From: an uncultured Eubacteriales bacterium
GTDB taxonomy: Bacteria > Bacillota > Clostridia > Oscillospirales > Ruminococcaceae
DNA length: 11,693 bases
Reading direction: 5' to 3'
Assembly (NCBI GenBank): GCA_902493155.1
Contig: CABUOE010000057.1
Span: forward strand, 1-11,693
The notes beneath the pieces were generated by a model. The model did no database searches, was not told the DNA's origin, and saw nothing but the letters and a program-made list of their open reading frames with translations. A program made the position numbers and the translations under genes. Each line of letters starts with the position of its first letter. The stretch's first letter is position 1. Shown here piece after piece: positions 1 to 6,825 of this stretch.

Positions 1-73
1 CAGATTTTTCATGACAGTTTGGGATAATAGATATAGCGTGACAGAAGAGACAAAATGCGGAAAGAGGAAAGAT

Positions 74-2440
74 ATGGGCAATGAATCGGGACAGATAAAG
101 AAAGTGAAACGCTACCACCCCGCCCCGGACGAGGGGCTTTCCCCGGCGCTCTGGCAGCAGCGGATGATCGAGGGGCAAAACAACGTGGACTGCACTGTTT
201 CGACCCGCAGTGTGGGGCGGATCGTGCGGGACAACGTCTGCACGCTGTTCAACCTTATCAACGTCATCCTCGCCGCGGCGGTTTTGGCGGTGGGGTCGTA
301 TAAAAATTGCCTGTTTATGGGAGTGGTGCTCTGTAACTTAGGAATCGGGATTTTCCAGGAGTTGCGGGCCAAGTACGCGGTGGACAAACTGTCGCTTCTA
401 TCCTCTGTCAAAGCTCATGTGATTCGCGGTGGGATGCCGATGGAAATCCCGGTGGACCAGGTAGTGCTGGACGATGTGCTGGCTCTAAAAAGCGGCGGAC
501 AGGTGGTCACTGACTGTGTTTTGCTCCGGGGAGAATGCGAAGTGAACGAAGCCTTCGTCACTGGTGAGTCGGAGCCCGTCCTCAAACACGAGGGAGACCT
601 GCTGCTGGCAGGGAGCTTTGTGGTCAGCGGGGAGTGCAGGGCGAGGGCCGAGCATGTGGGGGATGAAAACTATATCTCCACCATCTCCAAAGGGGCGAAA
701 CAGTTTAAAAAAGTGCGCTCCGAGATCATGGAGACGCTGAAAAAAATCATCCGGATTGTTTCGATTATCATCATTCCGGTGGGAGGACTGCTCTTCTGGG
801 GGCAGATGCGGCTGTCGGACAATACGGTGAGCGACGCGGTGGTGCAGACGGTGGCGGCGCTCATTGGGATGATTCCCGAGGGGCTGATGCTGCTGACAAG
901 CACCGTTTTGACGGTGAGTGTTGTTCGGCTTTCTCAGCACAAGGTGCTGGTACAGGAGCTCTACTGCATTGAGGCGCTGGCACGGGTGGACACCCTTTGT
1001 CTTGACAAGACGGGAACCCTGACCGAGGGGACGATGGAAGTAGCGGGGGTGATTCCGTGGGAAAATGGGTCGGTGAAAGAGGCGGAGGAGGCGTTAAAAG
1101 CCCTTTGCCGGGCGCTGCCCGACCGGAACGCCACCTTCGATGCCATCGCCAGGAAGTACGGGGGAAAATCGGACTGGAAGTTGACGCAGGCGGTTCCCTT
1201 CTCGTCAAGAACCAAGTGGTCGGGAGCGAGTTTTGAAGAAAAGGGGACCTTTGTCATCGGAGCGGGGGAATTCCTATTCCCGGAGATGCCGGCGGGGCTC
1301 AAATCAGAGCTTGACCGATACGCCAGGGAGGGGAGGGTACTGCTTTTAGCCTGGTCTGACAGCGGATTCCGGGAGCGAGAGCTGCCCTATGGGCTCAAAC
1401 CGATGGCTATTGTGCTGATTCAGGATGTGATCCGGCCCGAGGCGGCAGAAACACTTCGGTATTTTATGGAGCAGGGGGTGGACGTGAAGGTCATCTCCGG
1501 CGACAACCCGCTGACGGTTTCTCAGATTGCTCAGCGGACAGGGGTCAAAAACTGGGACCAATGGGTGGATTTATCAGGCTGCAAAACTGACGAAGAGGTA
1601 AAGACGGCGGCCTCCCGGTACACGGTGTTTGGGCGGGTGCTTCCCGACCAGAAAAAGCTGCTCATCCAGGCGCTTAAGGAAGAGGGGCACACAGTGGCCA
1701 TGACCGGCGACGGCATCAACGACGTGCTGGCGCTGAAGGAGGCCGACTGCTCCATCGCCATGGCGTCGGGGAGCGACGCGGCGCGAAACGTCTCCCAACT
1801 GGTGCTGTTGGATTCGAACTTCGATTCGATGCCGAGAGTGGTGGGTGAGGGGCGTCGCTCCATCAACAACATCCAGCGGTCGGCATCGCTGTTTTTAACG
1901 AAAACCCTGTACGCCACCATGCTGGCGGTGCTGTTTTTGTTCATTCAGATGCCATATCCGTTCATGCCGATTCAGCTGACGCTCATCAGCGCTGTAACCA
2001 TCGGTATCCCGGCGTTTATTCTGGCACTGGAGCCCAATCGGGCGCGGATTGAGGGGAATTTTCTCAAAAACATCCTCATGAAGGCGGTGCCGGGGGGCGT
2101 GACCATTGTCATGAACATCCTGTTGGCGGTATTTTTGGGGTGGAAGCTGGGGCTTTCCACCGAGATGATTTCCACTATCAGCGTACTGGTAACGGGATTT
2201 ACGGGGCTGATGCTGATTCTGCAGCTGTGCATGCCGTTTACCTTGATTCGGAAGATTCTGTTGGGCTTTCTCTGCCTACTGTTCGCCGGGTGCGTAGTAT
2301 TTTTGCCGGGGCTGTTCTCGCTTACGCCATTGAGCGGAGCCGGATGGGCGCTGACCGGAGGGCTGGCTCTGCTGGCGGCGGTGGTGCTTAACCTGCTTAT
2401 CTGGGGGATGGGGGAACGGTTTGGGAATAGAAAAAGCTAG
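74..2440 (+). CDS. P-type cation-transporting ATPase (PEGL-type, Exp7/CtpE-like)
   Basis: Membrane pump that couples ATP hydrolysis through a phospho-aspartate intermediate to cation transport. Numbered from ATG 74 (788 aa), I see the actuator motif TGES at 163-166, PEGL in helix M4 at 268-271, the phosphorylation motif DKTGT with Asp311, SGDNP in the P domain, and the hinge motif TGDGIND at 544-550. About ten hydrophobic helices are visible: two before the actuator domain, two around PEGL, six after the P domain. There is no N-terminal CxxC metal-binding domain and no CPC in M4, so it is not a heavy-metal P1B pump; PEGL points to the Ca/Mg-like P2 branch, closest in style to pneumococcal Exp7 and mycobacterial CtpE. 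The reading frame is open to the window edge with another ATG at 11, but only ATG 74 has a good Shine-Dalgarno (AGAGGAAAG, 63-71). The ion is not determined by the sequence. It lies upstream of the kinase, separated by a repeat. Confidence 0.93.
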   Translation: MGNESGQIKKVKRYHPAPDEGLSPALWQQRMIEGQNNVDCTVSTRSVGRIVRDNVCTLFNLINVILAAAVLAVGSYKNCLFMGVVLCNLGIGIFQELRAKYAVDKLSLLSSVKAHVIRGGMPMEIPVDQVVLDDVLALKSGGQVVTDCVLLRGECEVNEAFVTGESEPVLKHEGDLLLAGSFVVSGECRARAEHVGDENYISTISKGAKQFKKVRSEIMETLKKIIRIVSIIIIPVGGLLFWGQMRLSDNTVSDAVVQTVAALIGMIPEGLMLLTSTVLTVSVVRLSQHKVLVQELYCIEALARVDTLCLDKTGTLTEGTMEVAGVIPWENGSVKEAEEALKALCRALPDRNATFDAIARKYGGKSDWKLTQAVPFSSRTKWSGASFEEKGTFVIGAGEFLFPEMPAGLKSELDRYAREGRVLLLAWSDSGFRERELPYGLKPMAIVLIQDVIRPEAAETLRYFMEQGVDVKVISGDNPLTVSQIAQRTGVKNWDQWVDLSGCKTDEEVKTAASRYTVFGRVLPDQKKLLIQALKEEGHTVAMTGDGINDVLALKEADCSIAMASGSDAARNVSQLVLLDSNFDSMPRVVGEGRRSINNIQRSASLFLTKTLYATMLAVLFLFIQMPYPFMPIQLTLISAVTIGIPAFILALEPNRARIEGNFLKNILMKAVPGGVTIVMNILLAVFLGWKLGLSTEMISTISVLVTGFTGLMLILQLCMPFTLIRKILLGFLCLLFAGCVVFLPGLFSLTPLSGAGWALTGGLALLAAVVLNLLIWGMGERFGNRKS

Positions 2441-2443
2441 TTG

Positions 2444-2527
2444 GTAGGGGCGGACGCCCACGTCCGCCCGTGATATAACCATAACAGGCTGGGAAACAGG
2501 CGGGCCGATGTAGGCATCGGCCCCTAC
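2444..2527. repeat. REPIN/MITE-like double-hairpin repeat, 84 bp
   Basis: The element is bounded by an 8-bp inverted repeat, GTAGGGGC (2444-2451) and GCCCCTAC (2520-2527). Inside are two hairpins of identical design: GGGCGGACG-CCCA-CGTCCGCCC (2448-2469) and GGGCCGATG-TAGG-CATCGGCCC (2502-2523), each with a perfect 9-bp stem and a 4-nt loop. A 32-bp non-palindromic middle separates them. This pairing of two short palindromes in inverted orientation is the design of REP doublets (REPINs), which are mobilised by RAYT-type transposases; none is encoded here. It begins four bases after the ATPase stop codon and could also protect or attenuate the transcript. No T-run follows either stem, so it is not a normal intrinsic terminator. 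Confidence 0.8.
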
Positions 2528-2575
2528 GGATTTTGGGAAGTATTCCAACGGAAAATAACCGAAAGGGGCGTTTTG

Positions 2576-3601
2576 ATGGAAGAGCGGGAGACGGTTTTTG
2601 GGCTTTTGGGGGCGTATCTGAAAGGCAAGGTGCGCACGCTCCTATATTTTCTCATCTCGGCCATGGCGTTCTGCCTCATTTACGCATTGTACCGGCTTCC
2701 CTGGGGGCCGGTGCTTTACTGCGGGATGATTTCACTGACGGCGGTGCTCCTGTTCGGCGTTGCGGACTTTGTTCGGTTTTTCAAGCGGCACCGGCACCTT
2801 ACGACCCTTTTGGGGACGGCGAATTTGGAGCTGGGATTCTTGCCCGAGCCGGAAAACCGTATTGAAGCGGATTATCAGCAGATTGCCAGGGTGATGGACA
2901 AAACCAGGGCAAAGCTCATCTCCGAGAGGGATTTGAGTCGGGAGGAGATGGAGCAGTATTACACCCTCTGGGCCCATCAGATCAAGACGCCTATCGCCGC
3001 CATGCACCTTCTGTTGGACGCGGGGGAGGCAAGCGACGAGAAAAAAGAGCTGGGGCAGGAGCTTTTTAAAATCGAGCGGTACGCCGAGATGGTGCTCCAG
3101 TACCAGCGGCTAGGAACCATGTCCTCCGATTTGATGTTCGGGGAATACAGTATCGGGGACATCGTGAGGCAGGCGGTGCGGCGGTATGCTTCCATGTTCA
3201 TCCACAAAAGGCTGTCGGTGGAGCTGGGGGAGCTGAGCGATACCGTTGTCACTGACGAGAAGTGGCTCGTGTTTGTGGTAGAGCAGATTCTTTCAAATGC
3301 CCTCAAGTATACGAGAAAGGGAAAAATCTCTATTTACATGGCGGCTAACGCGCCCAAGACCCTTGTCATCGAGGACACTGGTATCGGCATCCGGAAGGAA
3401 GACCTGCCCAGGCTTGGTGAGCGGGGGTTTACCGGCTACAACGGACGGATGGACAAAAAGGCAAGCGGACTTGGACTGTTTCTCTGCCGACGGGTGCTTT
3501 CTAAACTGCGGCACGGGATGGAAATTCAGTCGGAAGTTGGAGTTGGAACCAGAGTGCTACTTGATCTGAGTCGGGACGAGATGGAAACGGGGCAGGAGTA
3601 G
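2576..3601 (+). CDS. Intramembrane-sensing sensor histidine kinase (BceS type)
   Basis: Membrane kinase of the peptide-antibiotic sensing group. Of 341 residues, two helices (about 21-39 and 46-65) are joined by an extracellular loop of only about six residues, so it has no sensor domain of its own. In this family sensing comes from the partner ABC permease. The dimerisation/phosphoacceptor site is WAHQIKTPIAA with His134. The ATPase domain has the N box with Asn241 (SNALKY), the G1 box DTGIG at 267-271, and the G2 box SGLGLF near 297-302, all intact. I chose ATG 2576, placed seven bases after AGGGG (2564-2568), over the TTG directly before it. Downstream come a regulated-looking promoter and the BceAB-type exporter, the usual order for this system. 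The response regulator normally encoded just upstream is absent; a repeat and a P-type ATPase occupy that place. Confidence 0.93.
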   Translation: MEERETVFGLLGAYLKGKVRTLLYFLISAMAFCLIYALYRLPWGPVLYCGMISLTAVLLFGVADFVRFFKRHRHLTTLLGTANLELGFLPEPENRIEADYQQIARVMDKTRAKLISERDLSREEMEQYYTLWAHQIKTPIAAMHLLLDAGEASDEKKELGQELFKIERYAEMVLQYQRLGTMSSDLMFGEYSIGDIVRQAVRRYASMFIHKRLSVELGELSDTVVTDEKWLVFVVEQILSNALKYTRKGKISIYMAANAPKTLVIEDTGIGIRKEDLPRLGERGFTGYNGRMDKKASGLGLFLCRRVLSKLRHGMEIQSEVGVGTRVLLDLSRDEMETGQE

Positions 3602-3604
3602 GGG

Positions 3605-3644
3605 CGCTGCACTGTCCTTGTTTCCAAAAAGGCAGCGGGTTTTG
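3605..3644 (+). terminator. Possible terminator after the kinase gene
   Basis: CGCTGC (3605-3610) pairs with GCAGCG (3632-3637), with an inner CCTT/AAGG pairing, followed by GGTTTT. The T-run is short and the loop long, so this is a weak candidate. The dyad with a T-run at 3688-3728 could serve instead. Confidence 0.35.
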
Positions 3645-3658
3645 TGTGAAAAAAGAGA

Positions 3659-3682
3659 GAACCTTGCAAAACTGTAAGGTTC
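3659..3682. promoter_or_regulatory. Operator-like dyad upstream of the ABC operon promoter
   Basis: GAACCTTGCA (3659-3668) and TGTAAGGTTC (3673-3682) form an inverted repeat matching at 9 of 10 positions, with a 4-bp centre AAAC; the single mismatch is a G/T pair. TGTAAG recurs at 3693 and TGTACA at 3712, giving three related half-sites about 20 bp apart, or two helical turns. The position, about 50-70 bp upstream of the -10 box, suits an activating OmpR-type response regulator of the BceR group. No T-run follows directly, so it is not a terminator. Regulator identity is inferred. Confidence 0.55.
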
Positions 3683-3687
3683 CAAGG

Positions 3688-3728
3688 AGAAATGTAAGCT
3701 CTTTCGATGGCTGTACATTTCTTTTTTT
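3688..3728 (+). terminator. Hairpin plus T-run; intrinsic terminator or part of the operator
   Basis: AGAAATGTA (3688-3696) pairs perfectly with TACATTTCT (3714-3722), extended inwards by AGC/GCT across a one-base bulge. Seven T residues (3722-3728) follow at once. As RNA this could end transcripts arriving from the kinase gene. As DNA the same half-sites could bind the regulator of the promoter just behind it. The sequence alone does not decide between these. Confidence 0.45.
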
Positions 3729-3730
3729 AT

Positions 3731-3736
3731 TATAAT
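3731..3736 (+). promoter_or_regulatory. -10 box of the ABC exporter operon promoter
   Basis: A perfect TATAAT. At the ordinary 16-18 bp spacing the -35 hexamer (near TGGCTG, 3708-3713) is poor, which is typical of promoters that depend on an activator, and dyads that could bind one lie just upstream. Transcription would start near 3743, at the first base of a stable hairpin: ATGGAGCCGG pairs with CCGGTTCCAT (3743-3752 and 3757-3766) with one G-U pair. Confidence 0.6.
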
Positions 3737-3975
3737 AGGAGCATGGAGCCGGGGGTCCGGTTCCATCGGGCTTCCCCGTCCATCCCGAATAGATTTTATC
3801 CATGGGTCTTTTGGGTTTTCAGTAGGGGCGGCCCGTTTTGGCGGCCCGTGCCGCGGTCCTTTGCGATAATGGCCCGCAAAGGGGCGGAAGAACTGCTTTT
3901 GTTCCTCTCAATTCCGCAGCTGCGGCCGGGCGCGCCGTTTTTCAATCAGATGTTTTTTATAAAGGAGGAAGCTGT

Positions 3976-4743
3976 ATGCCGCTTTTGGAAGTGCGCAACC
4001 TGAAAAAAGTATATACCACCCGCTTTGGAGCAAATCAAGTCCAAGCCCTGTCCGACGTGAGTTTTTCGGTGGAGGAAGGGGAGTACGTCGCCATCATGGG
4101 CGAATCCGGCTCCGGAAAGACGACGCTTTTAAATATCTTAGCGTCGCTGGATAAACCCACCAGCGGCGACGTGCTGCTAAACGGGCGAAACATCACCGCC
4201 ATCAAGGACGGGGAGATCTGCGCGTTTCGGCGGGAGCACTTGGGCTTTGTGTTCCAGGATTTTAACCTGCTGGACACCTTTTCCATTGAAGATAACATCT
4301 TTCTGCCCCTGGTGCTGTCGCGGCAGCCCCACAAGGTGATGCAGCAGAGGCTTGCGCCCATCGCACAGAAGCTGGGCATCGGGGAGATTCTGCAAAAATA
4401 CCCCTACGAAGTGTCCGGCGGGCAGAAGCAGCGGGCGGCGGTGGCACGTGCCCTCATCACGAACCCGCAGATTATCCTGGCCGACGAGCCGACAGGGGCG
4501 CTGGACTCCAAGGCAGCGACGAAACTGCTGCGGATGCTCCACGACATCAACTCGGACGGGCAGACCATCCTCATGGTCACCCACAGCATCCGGGCTGCCA
4601 GCCATGCGGGCAGGGTGCTGTTTATCAAGGACGGCGAGGTGTTCCACCAGATTTACAGAGGGCAGATGACAAACGACGAGCTGTACCAGAAAATTTCCGA
4701 CACCCTGACGGTGCTGACGACGGGAGGGAAAAACCTTGAGTAG
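3976..4743 (+). CDS. ABC transporter ATP-binding protein (BceA type, MacB/LolD-like)
   Basis: Cytoplasmic ATPase that powers the permease encoded next. Over 255 residues I see Walker A GESGSGKTT at 42-50 (Lys48), a Q-loop region VFQDFNLLD, the signature SGGQKQR from Ser147, Walker B ILADEP with Asp170 and Glu171, the D-loop GALD, and the switch His203 in VTHS. The length and the LADEPTGALD form fit the 3.A.1.122/134 group, which works with FtsX-like permeases. ATG 3976 lies eight bases after a near-perfect AAAGGAGG (3961-3968); the frame stays open further upstream but without a site as good. The 3' end overlaps the permease start by 8 bp, implying translational coupling. BceA-type partners move or displace cell-wall-active peptides such as bacitracin and lantibiotics from their lipid targets. 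The actual substrate here is unknown. Confidence 0.95.
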   Translation: MPLLEVRNLKKVYTTRFGANQVQALSDVSFSVEEGEYVAIMGESGSGKTTLLNILASLDKPTSGDVLLNGRNITAIKDGEICAFRREHLGFVFQDFNLLDTFSIEDNIFLPLVLSRQPHKVMQQRLAPIAQKLGIGEILQKYPYEVSGGQKQRAAVARALITNPQIILADEPTGALDSKAATKLLRMLHDINSDGQTILMVTHSIRAASHAGRVLFIKDGEVFHQIYRGQMTNDELYQKISDTLTVLTTGGKNLE

Positions 4744-6709
4744 TCTGTTTTTCCCAAAGCTCGCGCTGACAAACCTGCGCAAAAACAAGAGCACCTATCT
4801 GCCCTACCTGTTGTCGGGGATCTTTTCCGAGGCGGCGTTTTATGTGATGCAGTCCATTGCGGCGAATCCAGGGCTCAATGATATGCCGGGAGCTCAGCCT
4901 CTCCAGATCATTCTGGGGATGGGGACGGTGGTCATTGGGATTTTCTGCGTTATTTTGATGTTTTACACCAATTCCTTCCTCTTCAAGCGGAGAAAAAAAG
5001 AGCTGGGACTTTACAGCATTTTGGGGCTCCAGAAGCGGCATATCGCCGCCACCCTGTTTTTTGAGACGCTGTACACAGCGGCAATCACCATCGGAGGAGG
5101 GCTGCTGTTTGGACTTCTGTTCAGCAAGGCAGTGTTTTTACTGTTGTTAAACCTTTTAAACTTTCCGGTGGCGCTGACCTTTACGATTTTCCCGTCGGTG
5201 ATCGAATCGGCGGCGGGGCTGTTTCTGGGGATTTTCCTCTTGATCCTTGTGGTCAACACCATGCGGGTGAGCCTTGTCAATCCCATTGAGCTGCTTCACG
5301 GCGGCCAGACGGGAGAAAAGGAGCCGAAAACCAACTGGCCGCTGACCATCATCGGTATTTTGATGCTGGGGCTGGGGTACGGCATTGCGCTGACAGTCAA
5401 ATCGCCGCTGGACGCGCTGCTGCTGTTTTTCGTGGCGGTCATCGCCGTTATCATCGGCACCTACTGCCTCTTTGTGGCGGGGAGCGTGACGCTCCTCAAG
5501 GCCCTCAAGCGGAACAAGAAGTTTTACTACCAGCCGGAGCACTTCATTTCGGTGTCCGGCATGCTCTACCGGATGAAGCAGAATGCGGTGGGGCTCGGCA
5601 ACATCTGCATCCTCAGCACCATGGTGCTGGTGGTGGTGTCGACGACAGTTTCGCTGTATCTGGGGCAGGAGAACACCCTCAAAAACCGATATCCTCACGA
5701 TATTTCGGTGGTGGTCAGTGATGACGACTTCGAATCCGGTGAGGTAGATGGAATCATCGACAAAATAGCGGCTAAAAATGGCGTGACCCTTGTTGACCGG
5801 AAGGATTACCGCAGCCTTATGACCTTCGCCATGGAGCGGAAGGGATATTTTGATCCCAGTCGCGAGGCTATGGAGGACAACGAAATGCCAGTGCAGTTCG
5901 AGATGATCCCCATAGAGGACTACAACCGCCTGACCGGGGAAAACAAGACCCTGAGTCCGGGAGAGGTACTGTTTTACGCCGATGGCTGGAAGCTAAATGA
6001 CAGCGTGCTGCGACTCGGGGAGCGGGAGTATGGCGTTAAGGAGACGCTTTCGTCCTTCCCGCTGAAATCCGGGCGATATCTGGCCACCATGAAGAGCTGT
6101 TTTGTGGTGATGGAGAGTACAGAAGCCATGAAGGATCTCTTTAACGCTACCAGCAACGAGCCGCTCACCGAGTTTCAGATGCACTACTTCGTCTGCGATA
6201 CCGAGGGGACGGAGGAGGCTCAGATGGCGTTTGCGCAAGAGCTGGAAGAAGGGCTTTTGGCCACCGAGAAGACCTTTAGCTACGACAACCGTGCTCTCAA
6301 CACCCAGGAGTGGTATGGTATGTACGGCGGATTCTTGTTCCTCGGTATTTTCCTTGGGGTTTTGTTCCTCATGGCTACGGCGCTCATCATCTACTACAAG
6401 CAGATCAGCGAAGGGTACGACGACCACGACCGGTTCCAGATCATGCAAAAGGTGGGCATGAGCCGCAAAGAGGTCAAAAAAACCATCCACAGGCAGATCC
6501 TCACGGTGTTTTTCCTGCCGATCATCGTGGCGGTGATTCACGTGGCGTTCGCCTTCGGGGTCATCTGCAAGCTGCTGTCCATCTTCTATCTGACCGATGT
6601 GGGGCTGTTTTTGCTCTGCACCATCGGCGTGATTATCGCGTTCTTTGTCATTTATGCCATTGTGTACGCATTGACAGCGAGGACGTATTACCGGCTGGTA
6701 GAGGAATAG
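4736..6709 (+). CDS. ABC transporter permease with FtsX domains (BceB type)
   Basis: Membrane subunit of the peptide detoxification/sensing exporter, 657 aa, the usual BceB size. The pattern is that of the family: helix 1 near 21-41, helices 2-4 forming the first FtsX domain, helices 5-7, then a hydrophilic stretch of about 215 residues (roughly 310-525), then helices 8-10 as the second FtsX domain. In the family the large extracellular region between helices 7 and 8 binds the peptide or its lipid complex and also passes the signal to the kinase. The N-terminus KLALTNLRKN is typical. The start is taken as TTG 4736: it lies inside the end of the ATPase gene, seven bases after GGGAGGG (4722-4728), and the first in-frame ATG would remove helix 1. 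A strong terminator lies five bases after the stop, so this ends the operon. Confidence 0.92.
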   Translation: MSSLFFPKLALTNLRKNKSTYLPYLLSGIFSEAAFYVMQSIAANPGLNDMPGAQPLQIILGMGTVVIGIFCVILMFYTNSFLFKRRKKELGLYSILGLQKRHIAATLFFETLYTAAITIGGGLLFGLLFSKAVFLLLLNLLNFPVALTFTIFPSVIESAAGLFLGIFLLILVVNTMRVSLVNPIELLHGGQTGEKEPKTNWPLTIIGILMLGLGYGIALTVKSPLDALLLFFVAVIAVIIGTYCLFVAGSVTLLKALKRNKKFYYQPEHFISVSGMLYRMKQNAVGLGNICILSTMVLVVVSTTVSLYLGQENTLKNRYPHDISVVVSDDDFESGEVDGIIDKIAAKNGVTLVDRKDYRSLMTFAMERKGYFDPSREAMEDNEMPVQFEMIPIEDYNRLTGENKTLSPGEVLFYADGWKLNDSVLRLGEREYGVKETLSSFPLKSGRYLATMKSCFVVMESTEAMKDLFNATSNEPLTEFQMHYFVCDTEGTEEAQMAFAQELEEGLLATEKTFSYDNRALNTQEWYGMYGGFLFLGIFLGVLFLMATALIIYYKQISEGYDDHDRFQIMQKVGMSRKEVKKTIHRQILTVFFLPIIVAVIHVAFAFGVICKLLSIFYLTDVGLFLLCTIGVIIAFFVIYAIVYALTARTYYRLVEE

Positions 6710-6713
6710 AAGA

Positions 6714-6745
6714 AAAAATCCCCCTGAGTATTCAGGGGGATTTTT
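6714..6745 (+). terminator. Strong intrinsic terminator of the ABC operon
   Basis: AAAAATCCCCCTGA (6714-6727) and TCAGGGGGATTTTT (6732-6745) form a perfect 14-bp stem with the loop GTAT, ending in five T residues. The A-run on the left arm could let it work on the other strand too, but no gene on that strand is supported. Confidence 0.92.
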
Positions 6746-6769
6746 ACGTCTTTGGAAAAGCTCTCTACG

Positions 6770-6778
6770 CATAGAATG
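6770..6778 (+). promoter_or_regulatory. Possible -10 region of the catalase gene
   Basis: CATAGAATG contains CATA-N3-T, the -10 pattern of the mother-cell sporulation sigma factors E and K, and also TAGAAT (6772-6777), one substitution away from a vegetative TATAAT. I find no convincing -35 for either class. It is the only promoter-like site I see between the operon terminator at 6745 and the catalase start. Confidence 0.25.
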
Positions 6779-6825
6779 AAAGTAAGGCTTTGCGGCCAAT
6801 TTCGTTTGAGGAGGAATTTTGATAG

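Larger units (their letters stand above)
3602..3975 (+). other. Gene-free control region: kinase 3' end, promoter and long leader of the ABC operon
   Basis: No coding sequence is supported over these 374 bp. From left to right it holds a possible terminator (3605-3644), an operator-like dyad (3659-3682), a second dyad followed by a T-run (3688-3728), a TATAAT box (3731-3736) and a GC-rich leader of about 230 nt with several hairpins, ending in the strong AAAGGAGG of the ABC ATPase gene. In BceRS-BceAB systems the exporter genes have their own regulator-dependent promoter between the kinase and the ATPase gene, which fits this layout. Confidence 0.7.

Noticed and set aside
11..73. Earlier start of the P-type ATPase at ATG 11
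   Set aside because: No ribosome binding site precedes it, and the 21 extra residues are hydrophilic and not family-like. ATG 74 has a proper Shine-Dalgarno sequence.
3659..3682. Dyad GAACCTT/AAGGTTC as an intrinsic terminator
   Set aside because: No T-run follows the stem directly. The placement upstream of a -10 box fits an operator better.
3838..3975. Upstream extension of the ABC ATPase frame
   Set aside because: The frame is open there, but the sequence has no family similarity, while ATG 3976 follows an excellent ribosome binding site and gives the standard N-terminus LLEVRNLKKVY.
4177..4794. Open frame of 205 codons on the - strand across the ABC ATPase gene
   Set aside because: It is antisense to all the Walker and signature motifs and has no start-site signal.
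5993..6799. Open frame of 268 codons on the - strand opposite the permease gene
   Set aside because: The composition is unnatural (His, Gln and Arg rich), it runs across the strong terminator at 6714-6745, and the + strand permease explains the region.
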